In this document: one piece after another, positions 1 through 8,415 of the stretch | Layout of the letters: every line of letters begins with the position of its first letter | Position numbering within the stretch: position 1 is the first letter of the stretch | Assembly (NCBI GenBank): GCA_028281535.1 | Contig: JANQJS010000022.1 | Coordinates: 150,099-214,098, forward strand | Direction: 5' to 3' | Source: Sedimentisphaerales bacterium | GTDB taxonomy: Bacteria; Planctomycetota; Phycisphaerae; Sedimentisphaerales; SM23-30 | DNA length: 64,000 nucleotides | Program-made: the position numbers and the translations under genes | Notes under the pieces: model-generated | What the model saw: the letters and a program-made list of their open reading frames with translations, nothing else | Database searches by the model: none | Told to the model about the DNA's origin: nothing

Positions 1-988
1 GCAAACGCCATAATTCAGAATTAACATCCAATACTTTCTGCTTTTTACCATCTAAATCTTCTGTGCCATTTAAAGACAACGCAATCATACGACCGATCTC
101 AGAGTTATCTAAATTTTCTCTGCCATGAATAACAATTAACTTATCGTCATGTTTTACGATTGAAGAATTGACGCCACCGTACGAATAATGATATCGCCAC
201 AATGGTTCACCAGTGCGAGCATTGACGCAAACAACATTACCGCAACCCGTTCCAGCATAAAAAACGCGTTTGCCGCCATACCATGCCATGATAGGTGTGG
301 AAAAAGAACTATCTTTGGGAGCCGTTCCAGGTGTACTACGCCAAACCAACTCACCCGTGATTTTATCAAAAGCATAAAAGCGATCTCGCGCGGGCCCTTC
401 TTTACCCCAGTTGGCGGTAATGCCACGAACAATGACTAAATCATCATCGATAATCACCGCACCTGTTCGACCATTGGGAAATGTCAATCGACCAAATTTT
501 TCCATCATGGATATGGTCCACAACTGTTTTCCATCTGGATTAAAACAAGCAAATTCACCGCAGGTTGTTGATACGTAAATATTTCCCGTTTCACGATCAA
601 CAGTTGGACTACCGATAGCGTATCGCAGATAAATGATATCACTTAAATAATCGTTGAACCCAAACTCCCAAATCGTTTTACCCGTTTCAGCATCTGCACA
701 AAGTAAGATCTCTTGAAGATCGGGTCCTTCACCTCGATAGCCCATCGTGTATAATCGACCATTAGCAATCACCGGCGTGCCGCGACCTGAAAGGTCGACC
801 GACCATAAGTGATTCTTACCATCAATTTCAACTTCACTGACAAGCCCTGTTTCACGTGAAACACCTGTTTGTTCAGGACCTCGCCAATTAAGCCAGCCAT
901 CGATACTTGCCAGGGCTGTTTGAGCTGTCAGGGTTAATAGTAAACCAAACGATATAAAAAATGATTTATTCCGCATGATGGGCTTCAC
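1..988 (-). CDS. Exported PQQ-like beta-propeller protein (3' end outside window)
   Basis: Reading from 988 down to the window edge gives an open frame of about 329 codons with no stop, so the C-terminus is missing. The product starts with a signal peptide (hydrophobic ISFGLLLTLTAQTALA), then the WLNWRGPEQTG motif that opens planctomycete PQQ-propeller proteins, then blades with repeated 'D..TG...W' units (DAETGKTIWEF, DKITGELVW, NARTGEPLW). Such proteins are periplasmic or outer-membrane propellers, often called PQQ dehydrogenases, though binding of PQQ is unproven. I chose the GTG at 988 because AGAGAGG lies 8 nt upstream; the ATG at 976 has no suitably placed ribosome site. It is divergent from the MarR gene and has a strong promoter at 1160-1188. 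Confidence 0.88.
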   Translation of the reverse strand, partial: MKPIMRNKSFFISFGLLLTLTAQTALASIDGWLNWRGPEQTGVSRETGLVSEVEIDGKNHLWSVDLSGRGTPVIANGRLYTMGYRGEGPDLQEILLCADAETGKTIWEFGFNDYLSDIIYLRYAIGSPTVDRETGNIYVSTTCGEFACFNPDGKQLWTISMMEKFGRLTFPNGRTGAVIIDDDLVIVRGITANWGKEGPARDRFYAFDKITGELVWRSTPGTAPKDSSFSTPIMAWYGGKRVFYAGTGCGNVVCVNARTGEPLWRYHYSYGGVNSSIVKHDDKLIVIHGRENLDNSEIGRMIALSLNGTEDLDGKKQKVLDVNSELWRL

Positions 989-1159
989 AATAGCATCCTC
1001 TCTATATTGATTTATCCTAAATAAATCCCAGTTAAAAACTTGCAGTAGACTATCATAACATTTCCGCTATAATCGCTTGTCGTCATGTCAATATGTCAGT
1101 GACGCATAATCTTGAAATCAATGAGTTTGTGAAAATATCGACTGTAACTCATTAATAAT

Positions 1160-1188
1160 ATAATATGTATACGTACGTTTTTTGTCAA
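1160..1188 (-). promoter_or_regulatory. Sigma70-type promoter with palindromic operator in spacer (propeller gene 1)
   Basis: On the minus strand there is a perfect -35 TTGACA (1183-1188), a 17-nt spacer, and -10 TATTAT (1160-1165). The spacer holds ACGTACGTATACA, rich in overlapping palindromes (ACGTACGT, GTATAC). The same arrangement occurs at 3203-3231 before the second propeller gene. The site lies between this gene and the divergent MarR gene, so it is the natural candidate operator for that regulator (inference). Confidence 0.75.
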
Positions 1189-1215
1189 TAGTTTTAATTT
1201 TTTTTTAGTTTTTTT

Positions 1216-1221
1216 ATAATT
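1216..1221 (+). promoter_or_regulatory. Candidate -10 box of the MarR gene
   Basis: A perfect TATAAT stands 20 nt before the MarR start codon. The best -35 at 18 nt spacing is only TTTTAA (1192-1197), within a T-rich stretch, so the promoter call is weak. Its distance from the operator-like palindrome at 1166-1180 would still allow autoregulation. Confidence 0.35.
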
Positions 1222-1240
1222 TCATACGGGAATATGACTT

Positions 1241-1720
1241 ATGAGCAATGATGGCGCTACAGATATCGCAGAACTCTTTATCGAACGACGAATTCCACCC
1301 CTATTACGGAGAGCTTGGTACAGCTTAAACCAGGAATTTCGCCGCCGTCTAGCCCACTTGCAGATTACCCCAAACCAATTTACCATCCTCAGGTGGCTGA
1401 TTGAAAAGGATAACCAAGGCCTAACCCAACGCGAAATTGCATACCTCATGGCCAGCGACCCAAATACAATCACCTCAATCTTGAATCGACTGGAAGATAA
1501 AGAATATATCGAACGCACTCCGCATGAATCAGACAAGCGAGCCCATCGGATCCGAGTCAAAGAAGGTGGACGGGAAATCTACAATCAAGCAAAACCCATT
1601 GCCATGGATCTGCAAGATGAAATCAGCCATTGTATTGCCCCCGACAAAGTGGATGAATTTATAACGCAGTTGTCGACTCTCGCCGACAACTGCAATAAGA
1701 TTTTAAATAAAAATAAATAA
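1241..1720 (+). CDS. MarR-family transcriptional regulator
   Basis: 159 residues, the usual MarR size. An N-terminal dimerisation helix region (residues 15-40) is followed by a winged helix-turn-helix: ITPNQFTILRWLIE (43-56), GLTQREIAYLMASDPNTIT (recognition region, about 60-78), LEDKEYIERTPHESDKRAHRIRV (wing, with the family's D-x-R signature) and a C-terminal dimerisation helix. MarR proteins are dimers that bind short palindromes and release on ligand binding or oxidation. It is divergent from one PQQ-propeller gene, and the matching palindromic promoters at 1160 and 3203 suggest it controls both. The ligand is unknown. Confidence 0.93.
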   Translation: MSNDGATDIAELFIERRIPPLLRRAWYSLNQEFRRRLAHLQITPNQFTILRWLIEKDNQGLTQREIAYLMASDPNTITSILNRLEDKEYIERTPHESDKRAHRIRVKEGGREIYNQAKPIAMDLQDEISHCIAPDKVDEFITQLSTLADNCNKILNKNK

Positions 1721-1772
1721 ACAATTTGTATTTAGAAATGGATATCTTTAAGCACAACAATGCTGAAGAGCA

Positions 1773-3041
1773 TTATTTCTTTTTCATATCAATACAAATC
1801 ATCTCTTCTTGGTCTCGCAAAATAAGCATTCCATTACTCAAAGCTAATGGCGCCCAGATTTCTTCTTCCCCATTGAGCACTTTCACCTTTGCGAGTTGTT
1901 TGTATTTCTCACCAGTGGCTTCAGCTAAAATTAATTCGCCTGTCTCACCTGCTAAGGCAATTACCATATTATCAGCAATGATGAGATTACCTTTGTCCAC
2001 ATCTGGAGCCTTCTGCGTTTTCCATAACGTATTACCTTTCAAGTCCAGGCATACTAACCCTTCATGCTGGTTCCTGTCCATATTTTCGTTGGTATTAAAA
2101 TTTGCAAAGAGTAGATCATTATGCAAAATAGCAGGATGAATTTGTGAGCCCCGCTCCTTGAAACGGAAAATTTCTTTGAATTGGTAGCCCGTTCCTTTTT
2201 TAAGAACTTCCAACATCACAGAGCCAGAGTCATACCCCCCCGTAATAAATAACTTGTTCTCGCTAATCTTTGTAGGGTATGGAATGGGTATATTATTTTT
2301 ATACCCTTCATAATCCCATATCGTTTTGCCTGTATCGGGATCAATAAACAGCACATGACCTTCAATGATATACAAAAACCCTTTCACCCCTGCTATGGTT
2401 TGTAAAGATACAGGCATGTATGATCCATATTTCAGCTCACCAAACGATGGAGTCGTCCAAATGGTTTTACCCGTATTTTTATCAATAGCCGCCAAACCGG
2501 CTTTCTTACCCATTGGGGTTATAATCAACTTATCTTTATAAACGACAGGCGCATGAGAGTAACCCCAGGTGGGTGGCTCTTCAACATCAAACGTTTTCAT
2601 CATATCGATAATTTTAACGAATTTCTTTTTATTACGATCACAAATATAGATCTGACCGAATGGGCCGCTGGCATAGACTCTATCTTTCGTCACAGTTGGC
2701 ACACACCTGGAGCCATTGAAATCGATACGGCCTGGCACTTTATTGACGCACTGCCATTTCAGCTTGCCTGTTTTTAAATCCAGACATTTGAGCATATCTT
2801 GCGTACCCACTTCACGATCCATAATGAATATTTCATCACCATCGATCGCAGCTCCACCAAAACCCGGCTCAACGTCTATCCGCCATAATATCTTCGGACC
2901 ACTTTCTGGAAAACTTCGCACAAGGCCAGTCTCAGGGCTATAACCCGTTCCTTCAGGGCCTTGAAAATGTGGCCAGCTAGCCAACAAAAACGACTGACTC
3001 AATAACATCATTAATACTACTACACAACTTTTCCGAACCAT
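1773..3041 (-). CDS. Exported PQQ-like beta-propeller protein
   Basis: About 422 residues. A signal peptide (VVVLMMLLSQSFLLA) precedes WPHFQGPEGTGYSPETG, then repeated propeller strands: DLKTGKLKWQC, DKNTGKTIWTT, DPDTGKTIWDYE, DLKGNTLWKT. Fold and location (periplasm or cell surface) follow from the family; the substrate is not visible. I chose ATG 3041 (MVRKSC) because GGAG lies 7 nt upstream; the frame is open a little further to a TTG at 3053 without a ribosome site. It has its own promoter at 3203-3231, leaving a leader of about 155 nt that contains the remnant of another propeller gene. Confidence 0.9.
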   Translation of the reverse strand: MVRKSCVVVLMMLLSQSFLLASWPHFQGPEGTGYSPETGLVRSFPESGPKILWRIDVEPGFGGAAIDGDEIFIMDREVGTQDMLKCLDLKTGKLKWQCVNKVPGRIDFNGSRCVPTVTKDRVYASGPFGQIYICDRNKKKFVKIIDMMKTFDVEEPPTWGYSHAPVVYKDKLIITPMGKKAGLAAIDKNTGKTIWTTPSFGELKYGSYMPVSLQTIAGVKGFLYIIEGHVLFIDPDTGKTIWDYEGYKNNIPIPYPTKISENKLFITGGYDSGSVMLEVLKKGTGYQFKEIFRFKERGSQIHPAILHNDLLFANFNTNENMDRNQHEGLVCLDLKGNTLWKTQKAPDVDKGNLIIADNMVIALAGETGELILAEATGEKYKQLAKVKVLNGEEEIWAPLALSNGMLILRDQEEMICIDMKKK

Positions 3042-3067
3042 ATCATACTCCAAATTTATATTTTATT

Positions 3068-3154
3068 TTAGATACCAACCCAGACGAGATTATCGTCGGT
3101 ATTGCGAGCACATAAATAACCGACTGGTAAAGATGAAACCGTCAAACAACGTTC
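3068..3154 (-). pseudogene. Remnant 3' end of a PQQ-propeller gene
   Basis: On the minus strand the last 28 codons of a short open frame read ERCLTVSSLPVGYLCARNTD and onward, which aligns with the C-terminus of the neighbouring propeller protein (GRCWTVPTLSNGHLFARNAD, ending at 3435). The DNA is also alignable (shared GATAY, CAACAACG at corresponding places). No upstream propeller blades remain; the frame ahead is unrelated A/T-rich sequence containing the promoter at 3203. This looks like the stub left by deletion of a tandem propeller gene. Confidence 0.7.
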
Positions 3155-3202
3155 CATACACACAAGCATCGTGTAATATGCCTTACGAATTCCTACACAT
3201 AT

Positions 3203-3231
3203 ATAATATGTGTACGTATAGTAATTGTCAA
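3203..3231 (-). promoter_or_regulatory. Sigma70-type promoter with palindromic operator in spacer (propeller gene 2)
   Basis: Minus strand: TTGACA (3226-3231), 17-nt spacer, TATTAT (3203-3208). The spacer contains ACTATACGTACACA, close to ACGTACGTATACA at the equivalent place in the 1160-1188 promoter. Both share identical -35, -10 and spacer length, so they are probably co-regulated. Confidence 0.72.
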
Positions 3232-3434
3232 TGGTTCTTGTTTTTTTGGTGATTTTATAATCGCCTATTTTAAAATTACTTGTGGTGACATTCCTCGCCA
3301 TCGACTACATAAACCTGTTTATATTAAGATTAGCCCTTCACCATAACAACGGGCCTAGAATAGCTAAACAAGGACGTTTACTATCACCAGGCCCACTTTT
3401 TATTACAAACTGATTTACTGACTTCAAATTATAA

Positions 3435-4667
3435 TTATTTACTGATATCTACACAAACAAGAGTACCATCAGCATTCCTAGCAAACAGATGACCATTTGA
3501 TAACGTCGGCACAGTCCAACAACGCCCACTCAATAACTTCATGCGAGAAACTTCATTGTAACCTGAAGGACTCGCCTTAACAGATACGAGTTCACCACCA
3601 TCATTTAATATGACTAAGGTCCCATCAACCAAGAACAGACTACCAACAGTAAAACCTTTTTGTTGCCATTTAACTTTTCCCGTTTCAAACTCCATGCAAA
3701 TCAAAGGAGCATCATCTTCTTCATTACCACTCGTACCATACAAATGCCCTTGCCACAAAACACTGCTGGCAAATTGATTTTTCATGTCCTCTTTGCCCCA
3801 TATTTGCTTAGGGCCTCCAGCTCCGATATTCAACAAGGCACATCCACGATCATAGCCAGAAGAGATAAACATTTTATCGCCTTGAATAATTGGATCTGCA
3901 GCGTTTACATTCCAAGCCGTCTTCCATCTGTGACGCCAGAGTTTTTTGCCAGTCTTGGCTTCCACTGCGGAAATATACTTACCACTAAACATCGCAACTT
4001 TCTCTTGCCCATCAAGCGCATAGGGGACAGGACTGGAATAACCCGCCGTTCCATTTTCACCCTTCCATATGAGTTCACCTGACGCTTTATTAAATGCTAA
4101 TCCCGTTAACCCTGCATTAACAATCAGCATATCACCATGAATGAGTGGCGAACCTGATAATCCCCACATCGGAATTTTAATGTTATATTCTTTACGTATA
4201 TTCTTTTCCCAAACTTTGGAACCATCACTTGTTTTCCAACAAATTAAATCTCCATGCTTGCCTTGTGTATAGACAAGATTACCACCAATCGTTGGCGTTG
4301 CATTAGGTCCCCCTTCATACATATTGGCCTTCAGCTTACTTTTATATTTACTTTCCCAAACCTTTTTACCTGTTTTGATATCTATACAGACCAAGATATC
4401 TTCATCATCCACATTTCCCATCGTAAAGGCTTTTCCTTGACTAGTGACAATCGAAGAAAATCCCGTCCCAACATGCGTTTTCCATAGTCGCTTAGGTGGA
4501 TGTTTTTTCCAATCAAACTGAATATTTGTTTCTTTAGAAATACCATTATGATCTGGCCCTCGCCAATTTGGCCAATCCCCTGCAGAGACAGTAGTTGCTA
4601 GAAGGAATAATAAGGAAACCGCGACGAGGCATTGAATAGACTTTTTAGCGATAGACGTATCGATCAT
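3435..4667 (-). CDS. Exported PQQ-like beta-propeller protein
   Basis: 410 residues, complete. Signal peptide (LVAVSLLFLLATTVSAG), then DWPNWRGPDHNGIS at the start of the mature protein and repeated blades: DIKTGKKVWESK, KTSDGSKVWEKN, NKASGELIWKGE, EAKTGKKLWRHR, EFETGKVKWQQK. This is the third member of a tandem set on this strand. Start ATG 4667 has AAAGGAG 6 nt upstream. Its upstream region does not show the TACGTA palindrome of the other two, so it may be regulated differently. A likely exported carbohydrate or alcohol oxidation or binding role is inference from the family only. Confidence 0.9.
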   Translation of the reverse strand: MIDTSIAKKSIQCLVAVSLLFLLATTVSAGDWPNWRGPDHNGISKETNIQFDWKKHPPKRLWKTHVGTGFSSIVTSQGKAFTMGNVDDEDILVCIDIKTGKKVWESKYKSKLKANMYEGGPNATPTIGGNLVYTQGKHGDLICWKTSDGSKVWEKNIRKEYNIKIPMWGLSGSPLIHGDMLIVNAGLTGLAFNKASGELIWKGENGTAGYSSPVPYALDGQEKVAMFSGKYISAVEAKTGKKLWRHRWKTAWNVNAADPIIQGDKMFISSGYDRGCALLNIGAGGPKQIWGKEDMKNQFASSVLWQGHLYGTSGNEEDDAPLICMEFETGKVKWQQKGFTVGSLFLVDGTLVILNDGGELVSVKASPSGYNEVSRMKLLSGRCWTVPTLSNGHLFARNADGTLVCVDISK

Positions 4668-4956
4668 TTATATCTCCTTTACAAAATAAACTTCAAAATT
4701 ATCTAAAGCTGGCATCCAGCCAACTAGCTAGATTTCATGTAGGTAATATAACGTTAAATATATCATCCAACAATGAGAAACACTTAACATCGACAAGATA
4801 CGTTCCGAAGAGCACTTTGACCTAAATGTTTGCAATCTATTCAACAGAAACCATTTAGAAAAATCATGATTTACAAATAGCTAAGTAAAAGCTACACAAT
4901 AACCTACATCAATAAATTATACGACTAATGATGATGAGGGTTTGATGAATATCGAC

Positions 4957-6822
4957 TTATTTTTCAAAGTATCCCGGTAGCAATCGAAGTGACTCATCAA
5001 ACGAAGAAGCCAAACCACGATTTTCTTGGTAAATATCTAACCTATTTTGGACATCAGATTCATATTTTTTGAATAAATCATTAGATTGCACAATACCTAA
5101 AGCCTTCTGCTGATTTTCGACAGCCACATCATACTTCTCAACAGCCGCATTCAAGACAGCAAGCGATTCATATGCCATTAATTTTTCAGAATCGGTTTGA
5201 GCTTGTTTCAGTGCACTGTCGGCAATATTAAACATCCCTTCAACCCGTTTTTCACTGGTGACTTTTGTATAATTTAATGAGATCGCCCACACCATCATTA
5301 ATTTAGTTTTCAGGTGTTGCTTATCCTTATGATAAGCCAGTTGTAAATTTTGAATCATTGCAGACAACTGCTTATTCTCATAATTTTTTCTAGCCTCCAA
5401 ATACAACTCTTCAGACTGGATATCTTTAAACCCAATATTAGGTTGCACATTCAATGCCTTCTCTAAGGTAACAAATAGATAATCTGCTTTGGGAGGAACC
5501 CCATCTAAGACTTGACCGGGCAAGATAATTTTAGGCACCCCCTTTTTACCAATAATCTTATAGATCGCTATGCCATGATTAATATATTGCTTATACTGAG
5601 AATCTGACATCGCTTGATCATAATCATTTCCAAGAAGTTTCTTAACATATTTAGTAACCTGTTGAAATTTAGGAAATGGTTTATTATTTGCCGCATACTT
5701 ATCATATTTTACAAATTGCTCTGGGGCATGGTTCCAAATTGAAATAGCATATTGTGCTAGATCGCATGCATCTTCATGTTTGGCTGATGTTTTCTTGACT
5801 AATGGATTACAATCTTGATCTAAAGGAAAAGGAAAAAGTGCAAAAGCGATTTGACCTCGATAACGCCTTTCAATATCTAAAACATATGCATGCATCATTC
5901 TGCATTTGTAACAGGTGTAATCGAATAGTAAGCCAAGTATATATGTAGAATCAGGTTCACCTAACAAAATAACATCATCTGGTGTAAATCGAATTCGACC
6001 ACCATACAAATTAATAATCCGCGGCTTCTTAGTCTCCTCTATAGGTTTTACGATGGGTTTATCTTCTGATTTAACTTCGGTTTCATTCAAATGTTTATTG
6101 TCCAGCTCTATAACATTTTCATTGACGGGTTGCTTAACATCAGGATCATCTGGTTTTGTTTCAATAGATTTTTCAGAAGGTGGATTGTTACTCTTTTCAT
6201 CCGAAGTTAAATCAATTGACCCGGTAGTTTTATTTTCATCAAATGCAATCTCATTTATATGTTGAACAGGTGGTTTTACTAAAATTTGTCCACCAATAAG
6301 AACGGCAAGGCCGATCACAGCAGGGATCAATGGTTTAATCATAGACACTTTTAGTTGGTCGCCATGATCTCTACGGATTAAATCTGATGCTAACAAAATT
6401 AATAGCAGCAAGACACCGCAACAATGGACGCCCAGACAATAGAGGCAATACCCATCCAACTTCAATGCTTGTAATCCAAGAAACCATAGCCCTGCTCCCA
6501 CGGCCAAATAAATCGCCATGGCATACAAACTAAATGCCATCTTCCGCAACTTTAATGAGATGATTGGCCGCATCATTAAGAGTGATATAAATATCAGTCC
6601 ATAATTCACTATGCCAAATGCGCTCACTGGAATATTTATCCATTTGGACCAACGACTCGCAAGAATCTCATCACAGTCAAAACTGGAGGTTTCATCACAC
6701 CCCGCTAGTGAGGCGCCTGCCAATGTAGCTAATAATAAATAAATAGAAAGGCCAACAGCGATCAATGTAACAAGGCAAAGAATAACAAAGAGAGGATTCC
6801 GGGTTAATCGGTCCAAAAGCAT
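4957..6822 (-). CDS. VKOR - DsbA-like thioredoxin - TPR fusion protein
   Basis: 621 residues. Residues 1-180 form a four- to five-helix membrane VKOR domain with loop cysteines C42 and C50, and the quinone-side CxxC at C126/C129 (YCLYCLG). A charged, Lys/Glu/Pro-rich linker (about 190-265) leads to a DsbA/DsbG-type thioredoxin fold with active site CYKC (C304-C307), then TPR-like helices from about 470 to the end. VKOR oxidises its thioredoxin partner and passes electrons to quinone, so one polypeptide could oxidise exported proteins by itself. VKOR-Trx fusions are known in several bacterial phyla; the TPR tail is less usual. It stands alone, with AGGA before the ATG. Confidence 0.88.
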   Translation of the reverse strand: MLLDRLTRNPLFVILCLVTLIAVGLSIYLLLATLAGASLAGCDETSSFDCDEILASRWSKWINIPVSAFGIVNYGLIFISLLMMRPIISLKLRKMAFSLYAMAIYLAVGAGLWFLGLQALKLDGYCLYCLGVHCCGVLLLLILLASDLIRRDHGDQLKVSMIKPLIPAVIGLAVLIGGQILVKPPVQHINEIAFDENKTTGSIDLTSDEKSNNPPSEKSIETKPDDPDVKQPVNENVIELDNKHLNETEVKSEDKPIVKPIEETKKPRIINLYGGRIRFTPDDVILLGEPDSTYILGLLFDYTCYKCRMMHAYVLDIERRYRGQIAFALFPFPLDQDCNPLVKKTSAKHEDACDLAQYAISIWNHAPEQFVKYDKYAANNKPFPKFQQVTKYVKKLLGNDYDQAMSDSQYKQYINHGIAIYKIIGKKGVPKIILPGQVLDGVPPKADYLFVTLEKALNVQPNIGFKDIQSEELYLEARKNYENKQLSAMIQNLQLAYHKDKQHLKTKLMMVWAISLNYTKVTSEKRVEGMFNIADSALKQAQTDSEKLMAYESLAVLNAAVEKYDVAVENQQKALGIVQSNDLFKKYESDVQNRLDIYQENRGLASSFDESLRLLPGYFEK

Positions 6823-7053
6823 AAAAAGATGTCCTATTTTTAATAAGAATATGATTTAATGATTATTATAACATTTTTGAGTCGTTTTTCAAATACTAAG
6901 AAATTTACAGTACGATTCAATTTCACTCATGAAACTTTACTATAATGTCGTAAAAAAGAGTGGACGATCCATAACAAATTGTTCGCTATATTAAAATCTT
7001 TGGATATAATGCAATGGTCAAGGATTTCATAACTCAATTACATTAAAAATCGC

Positions 7054-8316
7054 ATGAAAATAAAACTTAATTATGGTCAAAATGGCTTAGAGGTAGATCT
7101 ACCAAGTGACAATGTCACTTTGATCATGAATGAACCTCTCAAGGGCCTCGAAAATGAGCAGGCATCCTTTGTTCAATCGCTGGATTCACCTATCCAGTCC
7201 AAACCGCTCAAAGAATTAATATCCCCCACTGATAAAATTGCGATCGTGATACCAGATATAACACGACCTTTTCCTTTTGAGAAAATTTTGACCTGGCTTT
7301 TTGACTATCTCAGTGAAATTCCCAGCCAGAATTTTGTCATTATTAATGGCACTGGCACCCATCGAGCCAATACCGACCAGGAATTGATCCAAATGGTTGG
7401 AAAAAAAATATTCAACCAATATCGAATCATCAACCACCTGTGCCAGGATGATTCGACCATGAGTCTGGTTGGCAAAGCCCCCGAAGGCCATGATGTTTAT
7501 TTTAACAGTGACTATGTCAATGCAGACAAGCGACTGGTACTGGGATTTATTGAACCACATATTGTCGCTGGCTTTTCAGGAGGCTACAAAGGTGTTTTTC
7601 CAGGTATTGCCGATTTAAATTCCATTGGCCAATACCATCGTCCTGTGATTCTTGCTGATCCGAATAGCAAATATGGGGAAATGACTCATAATCCCACACA
7701 AAACATTTTACAACATAATGGTGCATTAGTTCCTGTGACTTTTTTAATTAACCTAACCCTAAATCATAATAGAGAAATCACTAACTACTTTTGTGGCGAT
7801 TGTCTAACAGCTCATTTACAAGGCTGTGATTTTGTCAAAAACCATTGCATGTTTAAATGTGAGCATTCTTTTCCCATTGTCATTACGACGAATAATGGCT
7901 ACCCGCTCGATCAAAATCTTTACCAATGTGCTAAAGGGCTTTATGCAGCGAAAATGATTGTTAAGCAAAATGGCCTCATCATCACCGCGGCTCAGTGCAA
8001 CGATGGCTTTGGCAACAATACCTTTAAAGAATTGCTTTTTAGCCATGATAGCCCTGAATCATTGATGAAAACACTCTATGAACGCGAAAAAATTGAATGT
8101 GGGCAATGGGTCGGCCAGCACTTTGGTATTGTCCACGAAAAAGCCAGAGTCGCCCTCTATTCAGACATTGATGCCCAGCAAGCCTCCAAAGCCTATTTTG
8201 AGCCAATCAGTGATATCGCTCAGCGCGTTCAACAGGAACTTGAACACGTCGGCAAAGATAGCCCTATTGCTGTGCTTCCTGAAGGTTTTATGACCATTCC
8301 TTATATCGCAAATTAG
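7054..8316 (+). CDS. larA: LarA-like nickel-pincer racemase (lactate racemase family)
   Basis: 420 residues, close to the 424 of Lactobacillus plantarum LarA. Family motifs are present: DITRPFP (68-74), GTGTHRANT (99-107), FIEPHIVAGFSGGYKGVFPG (165-184). H103, H169, K179 and H195 sit exactly five residues before the LarA residues H108, H174, K184 (pincer cofactor anchor) and H200 (nickel ligand), so the active site looks intact. Homologues act on lactate or other 2-hydroxy acids, so the substrate is uncertain. No larB, larC or larE cofactor genes are in the window. A TATAAT at 7005-7010 precedes it, but the ribosome site is weak. Confidence 0.87.
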   Translation: MKIKLNYGQNGLEVDLPSDNVTLIMNEPLKGLENEQASFVQSLDSPIQSKPLKELISPTDKIAIVIPDITRPFPFEKILTWLFDYLSEIPSQNFVIINGTGTHRANTDQELIQMVGKKIFNQYRIINHLCQDDSTMSLVGKAPEGHDVYFNSDYVNADKRLVLGFIEPHIVAGFSGGYKGVFPGIADLNSIGQYHRPVILADPNSKYGEMTHNPTQNILQHNGALVPVTFLINLTLNHNREITNYFCGDCLTAHLQGCDFVKNHCMFKCEHSFPIVITTNNGYPLDQNLYQCAKGLYAAKMIVKQNGLIITAAQCNDGFGNNTFKELLFSHDSPESLMKTLYEREKIECGQWVGQHFGIVHEKARVALYSDIDAQQASKAYFEPISDIAQRVQQELEHVGKDSPIAVLPEGFMTIPYIAN

Positions 8317-8415
8317 AAATTTTCACTGGATTTTTGCGATAAATCTCCTAATATCAGTCTTGCGAAATGCTTTTATTTCTATGTATGGATGCATGATATT
8401 AGGTAGGAGCCTAGA

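Noticed and set aside
1726..2139. Open frame of 137 codons on the plus strand
   Set aside because: Lies wholly antisense to the PQQ-propeller gene 1773-3041, has no ribosome site, and its composition is that of a reverse-strand shadow.
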